Shown here piece by piece: positions 1 to 9,090 of a stretch of 64,000 bases of DNA (positions within the stretch are counted from its first letter, which is position 1; each line of letters opens with the position of its first letter). The DNA comes from Candidatus Thiodiazotropha sp. LNASS1 (lineage in GTDB: Bacteria; Pseudomonadota; Gammaproteobacteria; Chromatiales; Chromatiaceae). The translations under genes were made by a program, and so were the position numbers. The notes beneath the pieces are model-generated. The model had not been told where the DNA came from and did no database searches. It saw nothing but the letters and a program-made list of their open reading frames with translations. The stretch spans positions 558,001-622,000 of the forward strand of contig NZ_OZ156465.1 of assembly GCF_964212655.1 (NCBI RefSeq), given 5' to 3'.

Positions 1-2
1 AG

Positions 3-98
3 CTGGTTGATTTAAGAAATTCCGGTGACACCGCAGGCAGTAAGGACAAGGTGGTAGGTTACGGCGCCTATATCTTTACCGGATCCGAGGCTGCGTGA
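3..98 (+). CDS. possible C-terminal end of a gene entering from the left edge
   Basis: One forward frame is open from the window edge for 31 codons and stops with TGA at 96-98. I do not recognise the short peptide. The stop overlaps a GTG at 95-97 that is in frame with the primase-like gene downstream, the same GTGA stop-start overlap used at 3898 and 6923, so an operonic partner upstream is possible. An open frame this short at an edge can also be chance. Confidence 0.25.
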   Translation: MVDLRNSGDTAGSKDKVVGYGAYIFTGSEAA

Positions 99-190
99 AG
101 CGTCGATACAGGCGGGACCCTTGTCTCTCCCACGTTGCTCACTGGATAGCATCCCAAGGGCGTCGATATCCGCCCGATAAGGGCCAGGCG

Positions 191-754
191 ATGCGTTTTC
201 TCGAGCGATTGGATTCCGCGGCCGGCTTTTTCTCATTTCGGACCTTTTCTGATACCGAATACAGCCGTTCGCCCGGGTATGATCCCTTGGAAAAAGCGGT
301 CCACGGCACCCTTGACGCATGCTGGGATCGACTTGTGACACTAAACCGTCAAGGGGCGGTAGTCTCTGTCACCATCAATCGGACCAATGGGGTGGGTAGG
401 GGATTGACCGATATTCATCAGGTCAGGGCCTTGTTTGTGGATGATGACACGGGAGGCGATCCGGGAAGATTTCCTCTTAAGCCCCATATCCAGGTAGAGA
501 CATCACCTGGTCATCACCACTTCTATTGGCTGGTGCAGGGCCTTCCGTTACGACATTTCTCCTCCTATCAGCAACGGCTGGCCAAAGAGTACCAGGGCGA
601 TACCCGTGTACAGGTCCTGAATCAGTCGATGCAACTGCCCGGATTCTGGCGCAGAAAAAGTATCACCGAACCCCGGTTGCCGGTGGTGCTGGCAATCAGC
701 GGGCACGACCCTTATCGATATTGTGAGCTGGGAAGTCTTATCATGACTGACTAG
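191..754 (+). CDS. RepB-type DNA primase-like domain protein
   Basis: This protein of about 187 residues resembles the RepB-like primase domain found in plasmid and integrated-element replication proteins. Supporting motifs are the opening MRFLERLD, the segment HGTLDACWDRL followed by LNRQGAVVSVTIN, an acidic FVDDD motif matching the metal-binding carboxylates, ETSPGHHHFYW, and a late LPGFWRRK. I chose the ATG at 191 because homology starts there. An in-frame GTG at 95 overlaps the preceding stop and would add 32 residues. No helicase, integrase or replication origin is visible beside it, so it may be a remnant or the edge of a mobile element. Family placement is from motif memory; its role here is unknown. 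Confidence 0.6.
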   Translation: MRFLERLDSAAGFFSFRTFSDTEYSRSPGYDPLEKAVHGTLDACWDRLVTLNRQGAVVSVTINRTNGVGRGLTDIHQVRALFVDDDTGGDPGRFPLKPHIQVETSPGHHHFYWLVQGLPLRHFSSYQQRLAKEYQGDTRVQVLNQSMQLPGFWRRKSITEPRLPVVLAISGHDPYRYCELGSLIMTD

Positions 755-830
755 CCGCAAATGAACGCCAATCACCGCAAATTTAACGCCAATATCTTCA
801 AGGTCATTTTTCGGGCGTTAATTTGCGGCC
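755..830. repeat. intergenic repeat unit with inverted arms
   Basis: Immediately after the primase-like gene there are short tandem-like units containing CGCAAAT and AACGCCAAT, spaced about 20 bases apart. The unit at 775-790 is matched in inverted orientation at 814-828 (GGCGTTAATTTGCGG), giving a stem of about 15 bp around a 23-base loop. Related units occur at 12724-12766 and 14807-14850. It lies at the 3' ends of two converging genes, so it could also act as a weak bidirectional terminator, but no T-tract follows. Confidence 0.6.
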
Positions 831-908
831 TGTTATTCTCAGCTTGATCCTCACATTATGAAGAGGTTCTCTTTCAAACAGGCGATCAATGCACGATTAT
901 ACCGCGCA

Positions 909-2528
909 TCAATAGGGGAAGTAGTTATCGGGTATCAGTATCGTGGCTTTCTTCTGAACCCGGTCATCCAGGTAGGGAAAGTCGATTGTATAGTGGAGGC
1001 CCCGGCTCTCCCGGCGTGATTGGGCCGAGCGGATGATCATATCCGCGACATCGACCAGGTTACGCAGTTCCAGCAGGTCGATAGTGACCCGGAAATTGCT
1101 GTAGTACTCGACGATCTCCCGGCGTAACAGATCGATTCGCCGGCATGCCCTCATCATACGCTTATTGCTGCGTACGATACCGACATAGTCCCACATGAAA
1201 TGGCGCAGTTCATCCCAGTTATGTGAGACCACGACCTCTTCATCGGGTTCGGTAACCCGGCTTTCATCCCAGGGCGTCAGTTTGGGAGGCTCAGGGGTCT
1301 CGGCATCCAGGAAATGGATATCCTGGGCGGCGAGGTTGGCGAAAACCAGACATTCCAACAAGGAGTTGCTGGCCATGCGATTTGCCCCATGCAGACCGGA
1401 GTAGGCGCTTTCGCCGATCACGTAGAGTCCGGCGATATCAGTCCGTGCCTGCTCGTCAGCCACCACGCCACCGCAGGTATAGTGGGCGGCCGGAACGACC
1501 GGTATCGGTTGCCGGGTGATATCGATGCCGAAGTCGAGACAGCGCTGATGGATGGTGGGAAAGTGCTCCTGTATGAAATCGGCGGATTTATGGCTGATAT
1601 CCAGATAGAGGCAGTCAGCACCGATGCGTTTCATCTCATGGTCGATGGCGCGGGCGACGATATCACGGGGCGCCAACTCTTCACGCTCGTCGAAACGATG
1701 CATGAAACGGCTGCCATCGGGGAGTTTCAACTGACCGCCTTCACCCCGGACTGCCTCTGAAATGAGAAAGCTTTTGGCCTCCGGATGGTAGAGGCAGGTG
1801 GGGTGAAACTGGATAAACTCCATATTAGCGACCCGACAACCGGCCCGCCAGGCCATGGCGATGCCATCACCCGTAGAGACATCGGGATTGCTTGTGTATT
1901 GATAGACTTTGCTCGCACCGCCTGTTGCCAGGACGACGAATCGAGCCCGGAAGGTTTCGACCTGGTTGTTTTTGTGGTCGAGGATATAGGCGCCATAACA
2001 GCGTTTTTGCTGCTTAATCTGACTGCGTTCGCTGGTGATCAGGTCAATAGCGATATGATGTTCGAATACGTCTATATTGGATTGAGCCAAAACTTGAGCC
2101 TGAAGCGTGGTTTCCACCTCTTTGCCTGTCGCATCGGCAGCATGGATCACACGGCGGTGGGAGTGTCCCCCCTCCCGGGTCAGGTGATAGCCGCTGCTGG
2201 ACGATGAAGTGTCATCCCGGGTGAAATTAACGCCTCCCTTGAGCAGCCAGTCGATGTTCATCGGTCCATGTTCCACTACCAGCTGAACTATTTTTTCATC
2301 GCACAGTCCTACACCGGCGTTAAGGGTGTCTTTCACATGTGACGCAACGCTGTCCTCCTCATCCAGAACGACGGAGATCCCGCCCTGTGCATAATAGGTA
2401 TTGGTCTCTTTAAGCTCACGCTTGGAGATTACGGCTATTTTCAGGTGCCTGTCCAGGTGCAGGGCCAGGCTCAAGCCGGCAGCACCGCTGCCGATGATGA
2501 GGACGTCATACTGATTATCGGTTGTCAT
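909..2528 (-). CDS. nadB: L-aspartate oxidase
   Basis: Flavoprotein that oxidises L-aspartate to iminoaspartate, the first step of de novo NAD synthesis in the cytoplasm; NadA then condenses the product with dihydroxyacetone phosphate. The 539-residue length matches the family. The N-terminus has the FAD dinucleotide-binding motif [19 protein letters not shown]. Further conserved blocks are [18 protein letters not shown], the HPTCLY region, and [19 protein letters not shown] near residue 390. The C-terminus carries the helical domain of the succinate dehydrogenase/fumarate reductase flavoprotein family. It is divergent from rpoE, as in many Gammaproteobacteria. ATG start at 2526-2528. No nadA or nadC is in the window. 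Confidence 0.96.
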   Translation of the reverse strand: MTTDNQYDVLIIGSGAAGLSLALHLDRHLKIAVISKRELKETNTYYAQGGISVVLDEEDSVASHVKDTLNAGVGLCDEKIVQLVVEHGPMNIDWLLKGGVNFTRDDTSSSSSGYHLTREGGHSHRRVIHAADATGKEVETTLQAQVLAQSNIDVFEHHIAIDLITSERSQIKQQKRCYGAYILDHKNNQVETFRARFVVLATGGASKVYQYTSNPDVSTGDGIAMAWRAGCRVANMEFIQFHPTCLYHPEAKSFLISEAVRGEGGQLKLPDGSRFMHRFDEREELAPRDIVARAIDHEMKRIGADCLYLDISHKSADFIQEHFPTIHQRCLDFGIDITRQPIPVVPAAHYTCGGVVADEQARTDIAGLYVIGESAYSGLHGANRMASNSLLECLVFANLAAQDIHFLDAETPEPPKLTPWDESRVTEPDEEVVVSHNWDELRHFMWDYVGIVRSNKRMMRACRRIDLLRREIVEYYSNFRVTIDLLELRNLVDVADMIIRSAQSRRESRGLHYTIDFPYLDDRVQKKATILIPDNYFPY

Positions 2529-2635
2529 ATTTGCGGGGTTGAGTCGTTACGGTGATAATGCGCATCCAGATGTAATGCATCCTAGCTTAATTTGACATTT
2601 CATTGAACCAGATCAATTCAAGCTGGGGGATTGCG

Positions 2636-2663
2636 AGAACTAATCAACACCAAGACTGTCAAT
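2636..2663 (+). promoter_or_regulatory. candidate sigma-E-type promoter for rpoE
   Basis: AGAACTA at 2636-2642 and GTCAAT at 2658-2663 are separated by 15 bases. This is close to the sigma-E (RpoE) consensus of GGAACTT and GTCAAA with a similar spacer. Transcription would begin near 2670, between the upstream GTG/ATG options and the ATG at 2710, which fits the RpoE start chosen here. Autoregulation of rpoE is known in enteric bacteria; its use here is inferred from sequence. Confidence 0.5.
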
Positions 2664-2709
2664 GGGACTGTGCACAGGATGTGCCCGTCACGAGGAGGTA
2701 TCGGCCCGG

Positions 2710-3288
2710 ATGGGCGAGCGGTTAATCGATCAGGAACTCGTCGCACGGGTTCAGCAGGGTGATAAAAAAGCATTTGATCTGTTGGTGCTCAAATACCAGC
2801 AGAAGATCACCAATCTGATCTCACGCTATATCCGGGATCCGCATGAGGTGCTGGATGTGACCCAGGAGGCCTTTATCAAGGCATACAGGGCCATGCCAAA
2901 ATTTCGTGGCGACAGTGCTTTTTACACGTGGCTGTACCGGATCGCCATCAACACGGCCAAGAACTACCTTGTGGCTCAGGGACGTCGCCCGCCTTCGGAT
3001 GATGTCGAGGCAGAAGTGGCTGAACAAATGGACGTCGGTACGCGTCTAAAGGAGACAGGTACACCGGAGAATCATGTATTGACGGAAGAGATCAGCATGA
3101 CTGTACAGAAGGCGATCGACGATCTGCCCGAGGATCTGCGTACAGCCATCGTTCTGAGAGAGCTCGAGGGTATGAGCTACGAGGAGATCGCCAACGCCAT
3201 GTCCTGCCCGGTCGGGACGGTTCGTTCACGCATATTCAGGGCCCGTGAAGCGATCGACAAAAAACTGAGACCTTTGTTAAAACCTTAA
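2710..3288 (+). CDS. rpoE: RNA polymerase sigma-E factor
   Basis: ECF sigma factor that directs transcription of envelope-stress genes and is held inactive at the inner membrane by RseA. The 192-residue product has sigma region 2 (KYQQKITNLISRYIRDPHE, then DVTQEAFIKAYRAMPKFRG and FYTWLYRIAINTAKNYL) and region 4 with its helix-turn-helix (ELEGMSYEEIANAMSCPVGT followed by VRSRIFRAREAI). I chose ATG 2710 because family members begin MGERLIDQELV-like and an AGGAGG lies 11 bases upstream. The longer frame from 2662 would start inside the predicted promoter. It leads the operon rpoE-rseA-rseB-rseC-mucD. Confidence 0.96.
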   Translation: MGERLIDQELVARVQQGDKKAFDLLVLKYQQKITNLISRYIRDPHEVLDVTQEAFIKAYRAMPKFRGDSAFYTWLYRIAINTAKNYLVAQGRRPPSDDVEAEVAEQMDVGTRLKETGTPENHVLTEEISMTVQKAIDDLPEDLRTAIVLRELEGMSYEEIANAMSCPVGTVRSRIFRAREAIDKKLRPLLKP

Positions 3289-3304
3289 TATCAGGCATAT
3301 AAAG

Positions 3305-3901
3305 ATGACTGAGCAAGAGTTCGAAAGATTATCCGCACTGGTGGACGATGAAATTTCAGAACATGAAATTTCGGGTGAAATCAATAAGCTGAAGAATACT
3401 CAAGAGAGTCAGGATATCTGGTCACGCTACCATCTGATAGGGGATGCGATGCGTAACGAACTTGGCCAAATCCATGACCCGGAGATGGCCCGCTCCATCT
3501 GCCAGCACATTGAAAATGAACCGATTGTACTGGCTCCCGTCGCTTTGAAGCCCCGTTCGGCAAATAAGAAACGGGCCATCACGGGACTTGCGGTAGCGGC
3601 ATCACTGACAGCGGCTGCAGTCGTTATGGCTCCCCAGCTGATCAATCCGGGCAGCTCAGAAACACCGAATCAGCTCGCATCGAGCGATCAACTCCCGATT
3701 AGCAATCAGAATCAGAGACCGGAGAGTAATACAGTCTATGTGGCTGAAAACGGTACCCGTTGGAAACTGCTGAAAAAGCCCAAGGTCGAATCGCGTCTGA
3801 ATGACTATCTGCTGAATCACCAGGACCTTTCGCCATCGAGCAATATCAAGGGCATCATGCCCTACGCCACATTCGTCAGTTACGATGAAAACAAGCAGTG
3901 A
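3305..3901 (+). CDS. rseA: anti-sigma-E factor RseA
   Basis: Single-pass inner-membrane anti-sigma factor that sequesters RpoE and is degraded by DegS, RseP and ClpXP after envelope stress. The 198-residue protein starts with the RseA signature (LSALVDDEIS, then IWSRYHLIGDAMRNEL), which binds sigma-E. One hydrophobic segment lies near residues 95-118 (GLAVAASLTAAAVVMAP), followed by a Ser/Asn/Gln-rich periplasmic region. The C-terminal region with MPYATFVSYDENKQ resembles the MucA-type C-terminus. It follows rpoE by 16 bases and overlaps the rseB start. Confidence 0.92.
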   Translation: MTEQEFERLSALVDDEISEHEISGEINKLKNTQESQDIWSRYHLIGDAMRNELGQIHDPEMARSICQHIENEPIVLAPVALKPRSANKKRAITGLAVAASLTAAAVVMAPQLINPGSSETPNQLASSDQLPISNQNQRPESNTVYVAENGTRWKLLKKPKVESRLNDYLLNHQDLSPSSNIKGIMPYATFVSYDENKQ

Positions 3902-4929
3902 ATGGTGCCAGCCCAGATGCATACGGAATGAGTTCAGTGCCTCATATCAGTAATCGCCTCAGCCAGGCCTGTATGCTCCTGTGCCTGTTCCTGGTGATTT
4001 CCCAGTCCACATCCGCTGCGGATGATCCCTCGCCCAAGGATTGGCTTGAGCGTATGATGCGGGCGGTACAACAGCTGAACTATCAGGGTACCTTCGTCTA
4101 TCTGCACGACAATCAGCTTGAGAGCATGAAAATCGTACATGCGGTGCAGGGCGATCGTGTAAGAGAGAGCCTGATGTCCCTTAACGGAACCCCACGCGAG
4201 GTGATTCGCGACGAGGAGTCGGTGACCTGCGTATTGCCTGATTCAAACGAGGTTTCTATTGATAGGCGAACTCCCAGCACCAAGTTCCTCAATATTCTAC
4301 CGCACGACCTGGACCAACTCGATAACCACTACAGCTTTCAAAATGTCGGCAAGAGCCGGATCGCCAATCGTCAGGCCCAGGTTGTGGTGATTGTTCCGAA
4401 TGATCGCCTGCGTTATGGCTACCGATTCGCACTCGATATCGAAAGCGGTCTGCCGCTGAAATCCGATTTGCTGAATGAACACGGCGAATTGGTCGAGCAG
4501 ACGATGTTCACTGACCTGCAGATAGGCGTCGCGGAAATCAGTGAACTCCACAACAGGGAGTCTCTGTTTACCTACCGGTTGAAAAGTCATCCCGATGAAA
4601 CAAACAAAATACCCCTGTTGAATCCCAACAAATGGGATTTCATTGGCTTGCCCAGCGGATTCAGACTAAGAATGCAACATCAATTGATCGACCCACAGGG
4701 CAGTGATCCCATAGATCAGTATGTATTCAGTGACGGTTTGAGTTCACTTTCCGTCTTTGTCGAACCGGAAACCAGGGAAGAGGCATTCAGTGGGGTATCA
4801 CGACTTGGTGCCATCAATGCCTGGGGAGGCCAGGTTGAAGGTTTTCAGGTGACTGCAGTGGGCGAGGTGCCAGCGGTTACTATTCTGGGTATTGTGCAAG
4901 GCATGCAGCTCAAGCAAACTCATGATTGA
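3898..4929 (+). CDS. rseB: sigma-E regulatory protein RseB/MucB
   Basis: Periplasmic protein that binds RseA and protects it from DegS cleavage; in characterised homologues it senses mislocalised lipopolysaccharide or lipoproteins. The 343-residue product has a signal peptide with hydrophobic core ACMLLCLFLVI ending STSAA. The MucB/RseB N-terminal domain follows (DWLERMMRAVQQLNYQGTFVY) and then the C-terminal domain. The GTG at 3898 overlaps the rseA stop and is taken as start; ATG 3928 is an alternative that shortens the signal n-region. Its 3' end overlaps the rseC start by eight bases. Confidence 0.93.
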   Translation: MNGASPDAYGMSSVPHISNRLSQACMLLCLFLVISQSTSAADDPSPKDWLERMMRAVQQLNYQGTFVYLHDNQLESMKIVHAVQGDRVRESLMSLNGTPREVIRDEESVTCVLPDSNEVSIDRRTPSTKFLNILPHDLDQLDNHYSFQNVGKSRIANRQAQVVVIVPNDRLRYGYRFALDIESGLPLKSDLLNEHGELVEQTMFTDLQIGVAEISELHNRESLFTYRLKSHPDETNKIPLLNPNKWDFIGLPSGFRLRMQHQLIDPQGSDPIDQYVFSDGLSSLSVFVEPETREEAFSGVSRLGAINAWGGQVEGFQVTAVGEVPAVTILGIVQGMQLKQTHD

Positions 4930-5407
4930 GGAGCCTGCAACCGTCATCAGCATTGATGATGAACACGCAGTCGTAGAGACAGAACAACGCCCAGCCTGTG
5001 GCGCTTGTGCCAATGCCGGCGGATGCAGTACCTCCGTACTCAGCGGGCTCTTCAAACGACGACACAACAGGCTCAGAGTTTTCAATCCCATTCATGCCAG
5101 GCCGGGCCAACGGGTTATTATCGGATTGCAGGAGAATGCGCTTCTGAAAGTCTCTTTTCTTGCCTATCTGCTACCGCTCGTATGTATGATATTGATGGCG
5201 ATCCTGATGCAGGCTGCGGCAACGCTTTTTATATGGCAGATTGGGGAACTCCCGCAAGTGGTCGGTGGTCTATTGGGCCTGATTGGCGGATTTATTCTAC
5301 TCAGGCAGCTTGCCGGGCAGAAGCAGAATGAACCAGGTTATCAAGCAGTCATATTGCGTCTGGCCGGCACTGTGAACGTTGAGTTTTCAAAAGAGTATAT
5401 TGGCTAG
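4922..5407 (+). CDS. rseC: SoxR-reducing/positive regulator RseC family protein
   Basis: Inner-membrane protein of the RseC/MucC family, linked to sigma-E control and, in some bacteria, to the RSX electron-transfer complex that reduces SoxR. The N-terminal part has a cysteine cluster (CGACANAGGCSTS) likely to bind metal or act in redox chemistry. Two transmembrane helices follow (KVSFLAYLLPLVCMILMAI and VVGGLLGLIGGFILL). The start at ATG 4922 fits family members beginning MIEEPATVIS; a longer frame exists from 4892 but lies wholly in rseB. Fourth gene of the sigma-E operon. Confidence 0.9.
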   Translation: MIEEPATVISIDDEHAVVETEQRPACGACANAGGCSTSVLSGLFKRRHNRLRVFNPIHARPGQRVIIGLQENALLKVSFLAYLLPLVCMILMAILMQAAATLFIWQIGELPQVVGGLLGLIGGFILLRQLAGQKQNEPGYQAVILRLAGTVNVEFSKEYIG

Positions 5408-5489
5408 ATGCCTACCCGCCGCTGACCGAAACCTTATTTCCATGACATATTCCTTGCGCTATCTTCAAGTTTCCTCCAGGAGCTGTAAC

Positions 5490-6926
5490 ATGAGACTAAT
5501 TAAAATCCCCGCATACATTTTTACAGTAGTCATACTGGGATTAATCTTTACTGTTCCGCTAAATGCCAGGGAGCTGCCGAATTTTGCGGATTTAGCAGAA
5601 GAAAACGCCCCTTCAGTGGTGAATATCAGCACCAAACAGAAGTCTCTGAGTCAAAACCTGCAGCGTTTCAATATTCCTGAGTTGGAAGACTTCCCTGAGG
5701 GCAGTCCACTTGGGGAACTGATGAAAAAGTTCTTTGGAAATCATGGATTCCCAATGCCGGACGAGGGACCTGAAAAGCGCTCGCTCGGCTCCGGATTCAT
5801 TATTTCCGCGGATGGGTACATCCTGACCAACAACCATGTTGTCGATGAGGCGGATCAGATTCTGGTACGTATGAATGACCGCAGAGAGTTCGTGGCCGAG
5901 GTGGTTGGAAAGGATGAGCGCAGCGATATCGCCCTGATAAAAATCGATGCCGAGGATCTTCCTGTGGTGGAAATAGGGGACTCCAAACGGCTTAGAGTGG
6001 GCGAATGGGTGTTGGCGATCGGATCGCCGTTTGGTTTCGATCATTCAGTTACCGCGGGTATCGTGAGTGCCAAAGGCCGTAATCTACCAAGCGAGAATTA
6101 TGTCCCTTTCATCCAGACCGATGTGGCTATCAATCCCGGTAATTCCGGGGGTCCGCTGTTTAATCTTGATGGCAAGGTCGTTGGCATCAATTCTCAAATC
6201 TACAGCCGTTCGGGCGGTTTTATGGGACTCTCATTCGCCATACCCATTGAAATGGCGATCGATGTTGCCGAACAGCTGAAGACCCGGGGGCGCGTCACCC
6301 GTGGCTGGCTTGGTGTATTGATTCAGGATGTAACCAATGATCTTGCCGACAGCTTTGGCATGGAGCATCCTCGTGGTGCACTGATCGCACGCGTACTGCC
6401 GGACAGCCCTTCCGAAGAGGCGGGATTGCAGGTAGGAGATGTCATTTTGGAGTTTAACGGCGCCAAGATTGCCACCTCTTCTGAGTTACCGCCACTGGTG
6501 GGCAGCAGTAATGTGGATAAGCCTGCGCTGCTGAGAATTTTGCGCAACGGCAAAATCAAAGAGATCAATGTCAATATCGGAGAGCTGCCGGCGGAAGATG
6601 AAATGGCGCTGGCCGGTAGTCAGGCACCGAAAGTCTCGGAGAACCGACTCGGTCTGATGGTCTCATCGGTCAGTCCGCAATTGCAAAAACAGTTGCGCCT
6701 ACCCAGTCAGCGCGGTGTAGTGGTGGACTCGGTAACGGGGCAGGCCGCGCGGGAAGCCGGTATCCAGCAAGGTGACATTATCATTATGATCAATCAGCAA
6801 GAGATTGAGGGAGTAGAACATTTTAATCGATTGGTCAAGGAGTTAGCGGCAGACAAAACAGTGCCCCTACTGGTTCATCGCAATACGGGACCAATTTTTC
6901 TCGCATTGCGCGTTCCTGAAGAGTGA
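5490..6926 (+). CDS. mucD: periplasmic serine endoprotease DegP/MucD
   Basis: HtrA-family protease and chaperone that degrades misfolded periplasmic proteins. The 478-residue product has a signal peptide (about residues 1-26, ending LNARE), a trypsin-like domain and two PDZ domains. Catalytic residues are His116 in TNNHVVDEAD, Asp146 in ERSDIALIKID and Ser219 in INPGNSGGPLF. PDZ1 begins near GWLGVLIQDV and PDZ2 near LGLMVSSVSP. The ATG at 5490 has AGGAG about eight bases upstream; a longer frame from 5379 lacks a signal peptide. As in Pseudomonas, mucD closes the sigma-E operon. Confidence 0.95.
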   Translation: MRLIKIPAYIFTVVILGLIFTVPLNARELPNFADLAEENAPSVVNISTKQKSLSQNLQRFNIPELEDFPEGSPLGELMKKFFGNHGFPMPDEGPEKRSLGSGFIISADGYILTNNHVVDEADQILVRMNDRREFVAEVVGKDERSDIALIKIDAEDLPVVEIGDSKRLRVGEWVLAIGSPFGFDHSVTAGIVSAKGRNLPSENYVPFIQTDVAINPGNSGGPLFNLDGKVVGINSQIYSRSGGFMGLSFAIPIEMAIDVAEQLKTRGRVTRGWLGVLIQDVTNDLADSFGMEHPRGALIARVLPDSPSEEAGLQVGDVILEFNGAKIATSSELPPLVGSSNVDKPALLRILRNGKIKEINVNIGELPAEDEMALAGSQAPKVSENRLGLMVSSVSPQLQKQLRLPSQRGVVVDSVTGQAAREAGIQQGDIIIMINQQEIEGVEHFNRLVKELAADKTVPLLVHRNTGPIFLALRVPEE

Positions 6927-7165
6927 CCGCTCTGCATTTCTATTACAGAGAGGGTTGCCATCTTTGCGATGACATGCTGATGGAGCTTGAACGGCTGCAA
7001 GCGGAGTGGGGCTTTGAGCTTATCGAGGTCGATATAGACCGCAATCCCGCCATCCGGGAGAAGTACCAGACTCGGATACCGCTACTGGAAGATCACCAGG
7101 GAAGGTGTCTGAGTGAGTATTTTCTCGACCAGGTGACGCTTCTACGCTATTTGCAGGGCGCTTGA
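6923..7165 (+). CDS. glutaredoxin-family (DUF836-like) protein
   Basis: Small cytoplasmic thioredoxin-fold protein of 80 residues. The N-terminal strand is followed by REGCHLCDDM, a CxxC redox motif, then ELIEVDIDRNPAIREKYQTRIPLL with the cis-proline turn (TRIPLL) of glutaredoxins. The GTG start overlaps the mucD stop in the same GTGA arrangement used for rseB, so translation is probably coupled. The same gene often sits between mucD and lepA in Gammaproteobacteria. Substrate is unknown. Confidence 0.85.
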   Translation: MTALHFYYREGCHLCDDMLMELERLQAEWGFELIEVDIDRNPAIREKYQTRIPLLEDHQGRCLSEYFLDQVTLLRYLQGA

Positions 7166-7204
7166 TTTGGTATCATTGCAGGTTTGCGGCATCAAACAAC
7201 GATT

Positions 7205-7237
7205 GAAACGCCCCGAGACGGGGCGTTTCTGTTTTTC
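7205..7237 (+). terminator. intrinsic terminator of the rpoE-mucD operon
   Basis: A perfect 10-bp stem (7205-7214 with 7220-7229, GAAACGCCCC and its complement) has a five-base loop and is followed by TGTTTTT. It lies between the glutaredoxin-like gene and lepA, so it should end the sigma-E operon transcript. Confidence 0.9.
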
Positions 7238-7257
7238 GACGAGATCTTCAGGGCTCT

Positions 7258-9063
7258 ATGGCAGATTTGCAACATATCCGTAATTTTTCAATCATTGCGC
7301 ACATCGATCATGGAAAATCGACAATTGCGGATCGATTTATCCAGAATTGTGGAGGATTGACTGATCGTGAAATGGCGGATCAGGTGTGTGACTCCATGGA
7401 TCTGGAACGCGAGCGGGGCATTACGATCAAGGCACAGAGTGTAACGCTCGATTATCAGGCTGAAAACGGCGAGACATATCAACTCAACTTTATCGATACC
7501 CCCGGCCATGTGGATTTTTCCTATGAAGTGTCCCGTTCTCTCTCGGCCTGTGAAGGTGCGTTGCTGGTAGTCGACGCTGCACAGGGTGTCGAAGCACAGA
7601 GTGTAGCCAACTGTTATACCGCTATCGAGCAGGGACTCGAAGTGATGCCTGTGCTGAATAAAATTGATCTGCCGTCGGCGGATCCCGAACGGGTCATCAA
7701 TGAGATCGAAGAGATTATCGGGCTTGATGCCGGGAATGCAATTCGGGTCAGTGCCAAAACAGGTCTTGGTATCGATGAACTGCTGGAGCAGCTGGTGGCA
7801 ACCATTCCTCCCCCTTCCGGGGATGCAGATGCGCCTTTGCAGGCGCTTATCATCGATTCCTGGTTTGATTCCTATGTGGGAGTGATTTCGCTGATACGCG
7901 TCATGAATGGAGTAATCAGGCCAAAGGACAAGATGCGGATAATGTCCACAGGGCGGGTTTTCCAGGTGGAGAAGGTGGGTGTTTTCACCCCTAAACAACT
8001 CGATAAATCACAACTGGGGACCGGAGAGGTGGGTTTTGTCATTGCAGGCATCAAGGAGATAGACGGTGCTCCCGTGGGTGACACCATCACGCTTGAGAAT
8101 CGCCAGGCATCTGTACCTCTGCCCGGATTCGAAGAGATGCGCCCACGGGTCTTCTCCGGCCTCTATCCGGTCAACTCAGATGACTATGAGGCCCTGCGGG
8201 ATGCACTACAGAAACTGCGCCTCAATGATGCTGCGCTGCACTATGAGCCGGAGACCTCACAAGCCCTGGGATTTGGTTTTCGTTGCGGTTTCCTGGGCAT
8301 GCTGCACATGGAGATCGTCCAGGAGCGCCTGGAACGCGAGTACGATCTCGATCTGATCACCACCGCGCCCTCCGTGGTGTATGAGGTGTTGAAAAACAGT
8401 GGTGAACTGATTCATATCGAGAATCCGGCTGCATTACCCGACCCAAGCAAGATCGAAGAAGTCCGCGAACCTGTGATCAATGCAACGATCCTTGTGCCCC
8501 AGGACTACCTGGGTAACGTGATCACGCTTTGCATTGAAAAGCGTGGTGTACAGAAAAACATGCAGTACCTGGCCGGGCAGGTACAGTTGAGCTACGAACT
8601 GCCGATGAACGAAGTGGTGCTCGATTTCTTCGATCGGCTCAAGTCGGTGAGTCGTGGGTATGCATCGTTTGAATATGAGTTCACCCATTTTCAAGTGGCC
8701 CCACTGGTGAAGCTGGATGTGTTGATCAACGGTGACCGGGTGGATGCCCTCTCTTTGATCGTTCACAAAGATCAGTCTCAAAGCCGTGGTCGTGAACTGA
8801 CAACGAAAATGAAGGAGATCATTCCGCGACAGATGTTTGAAGTTGCCATCCAAGCGGCGATCGGCAATAAAATCATTGCCCGAACGACGGTTAAGGCTTT
8901 ACGTAAGAATGTAACGGCCAAATGTTACGGGGGCGATATCACACGCAAGCGCAAGCTGCTTGAGAAGCAGAAAGCGGGGAAAAAGCGTATGAAACAGGTT
9001 GGTAAGGTAGAGATCCCACAGGATGCCTTTCTTGCCGTGCTGCAAGTGGGTAAGGATAATTAG
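7258..9063 (+). CDS. lepA: elongation factor 4 (LepA)
   Basis: Ribosome-associated translational GTPase with roles in back-translocation and 30S maturation. The 601-residue length is typical. The G domain opens with [18 protein letters not shown] (G1), then [10 protein letters not shown] (G2), [16 protein letters not shown] (G3) and NKIDLP (G4). EF-G-like domains follow, and the LepA-specific C-terminal domain ends with [22 protein letters not shown] at 7258, shortly after the upstream terminator. It begins a long same-strand cluster running to pdxJ. Confidence 0.97.
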   Translation: MADLQHIRNFSIIAHIDHGKSTIADRFIQNCGGLTDREMADQVCDSMDLERERGITIKAQSVTLDYQAENGETYQLNFIDTPGHVDFSYEVSRSLSACEGALLVVDAAQGVEAQSVANCYTAIEQGLEVMPVLNKIDLPSADPERVINEIEEIIGLDAGNAIRVSAKTGLGIDELLEQLVATIPPPSGDADAPLQALIIDSWFDSYVGVISLIRVMNGVIRPKDKMRIMSTGRVFQVEKVGVFTPKQLDKSQLGTGEVGFVIAGIKEIDGAPVGDTITLENRQASVPLPGFEEMRPRVFSGLYPVNSDDYEALRDALQKLRLNDAALHYEPETSQALGFGFRCGFLGMLHMEIVQERLEREYDLDLITTAPSVVYEVLKNSGELIHIENPAALPDPSKIEEVREPVINATILVPQDYLGNVITLCIEKRGVQKNMQYLAGQVQLSYELPMNEVVLDFFDRLKSVSRGYASFEYEFTHFQVAPLVKLDVLINGDRVDALSLIVHKDQSQSRGRELTTKMKEIIPRQMFEVAIQAAIGNKIIARTTVKALRKNVTAKCYGGDITRKRKLLEKQKAGKKRMKQVGKVEIPQDAFLAVLQVGKDN

Positions 9064-9090
9064 CTCTCCAGGAGAGGATACCAAAAAACA

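Noticed and set aside
12-341. 109-residue minus-strand frame opposite the primase-like gene
   Set aside because: Antisense to the primase frame, with Arg/Gly-rich shadow composition and no motif.
5005-5331. 108-residue plus-strand frame inside rseC
   Set aside because: Out-of-frame shadow of rseC, which has clear family features.
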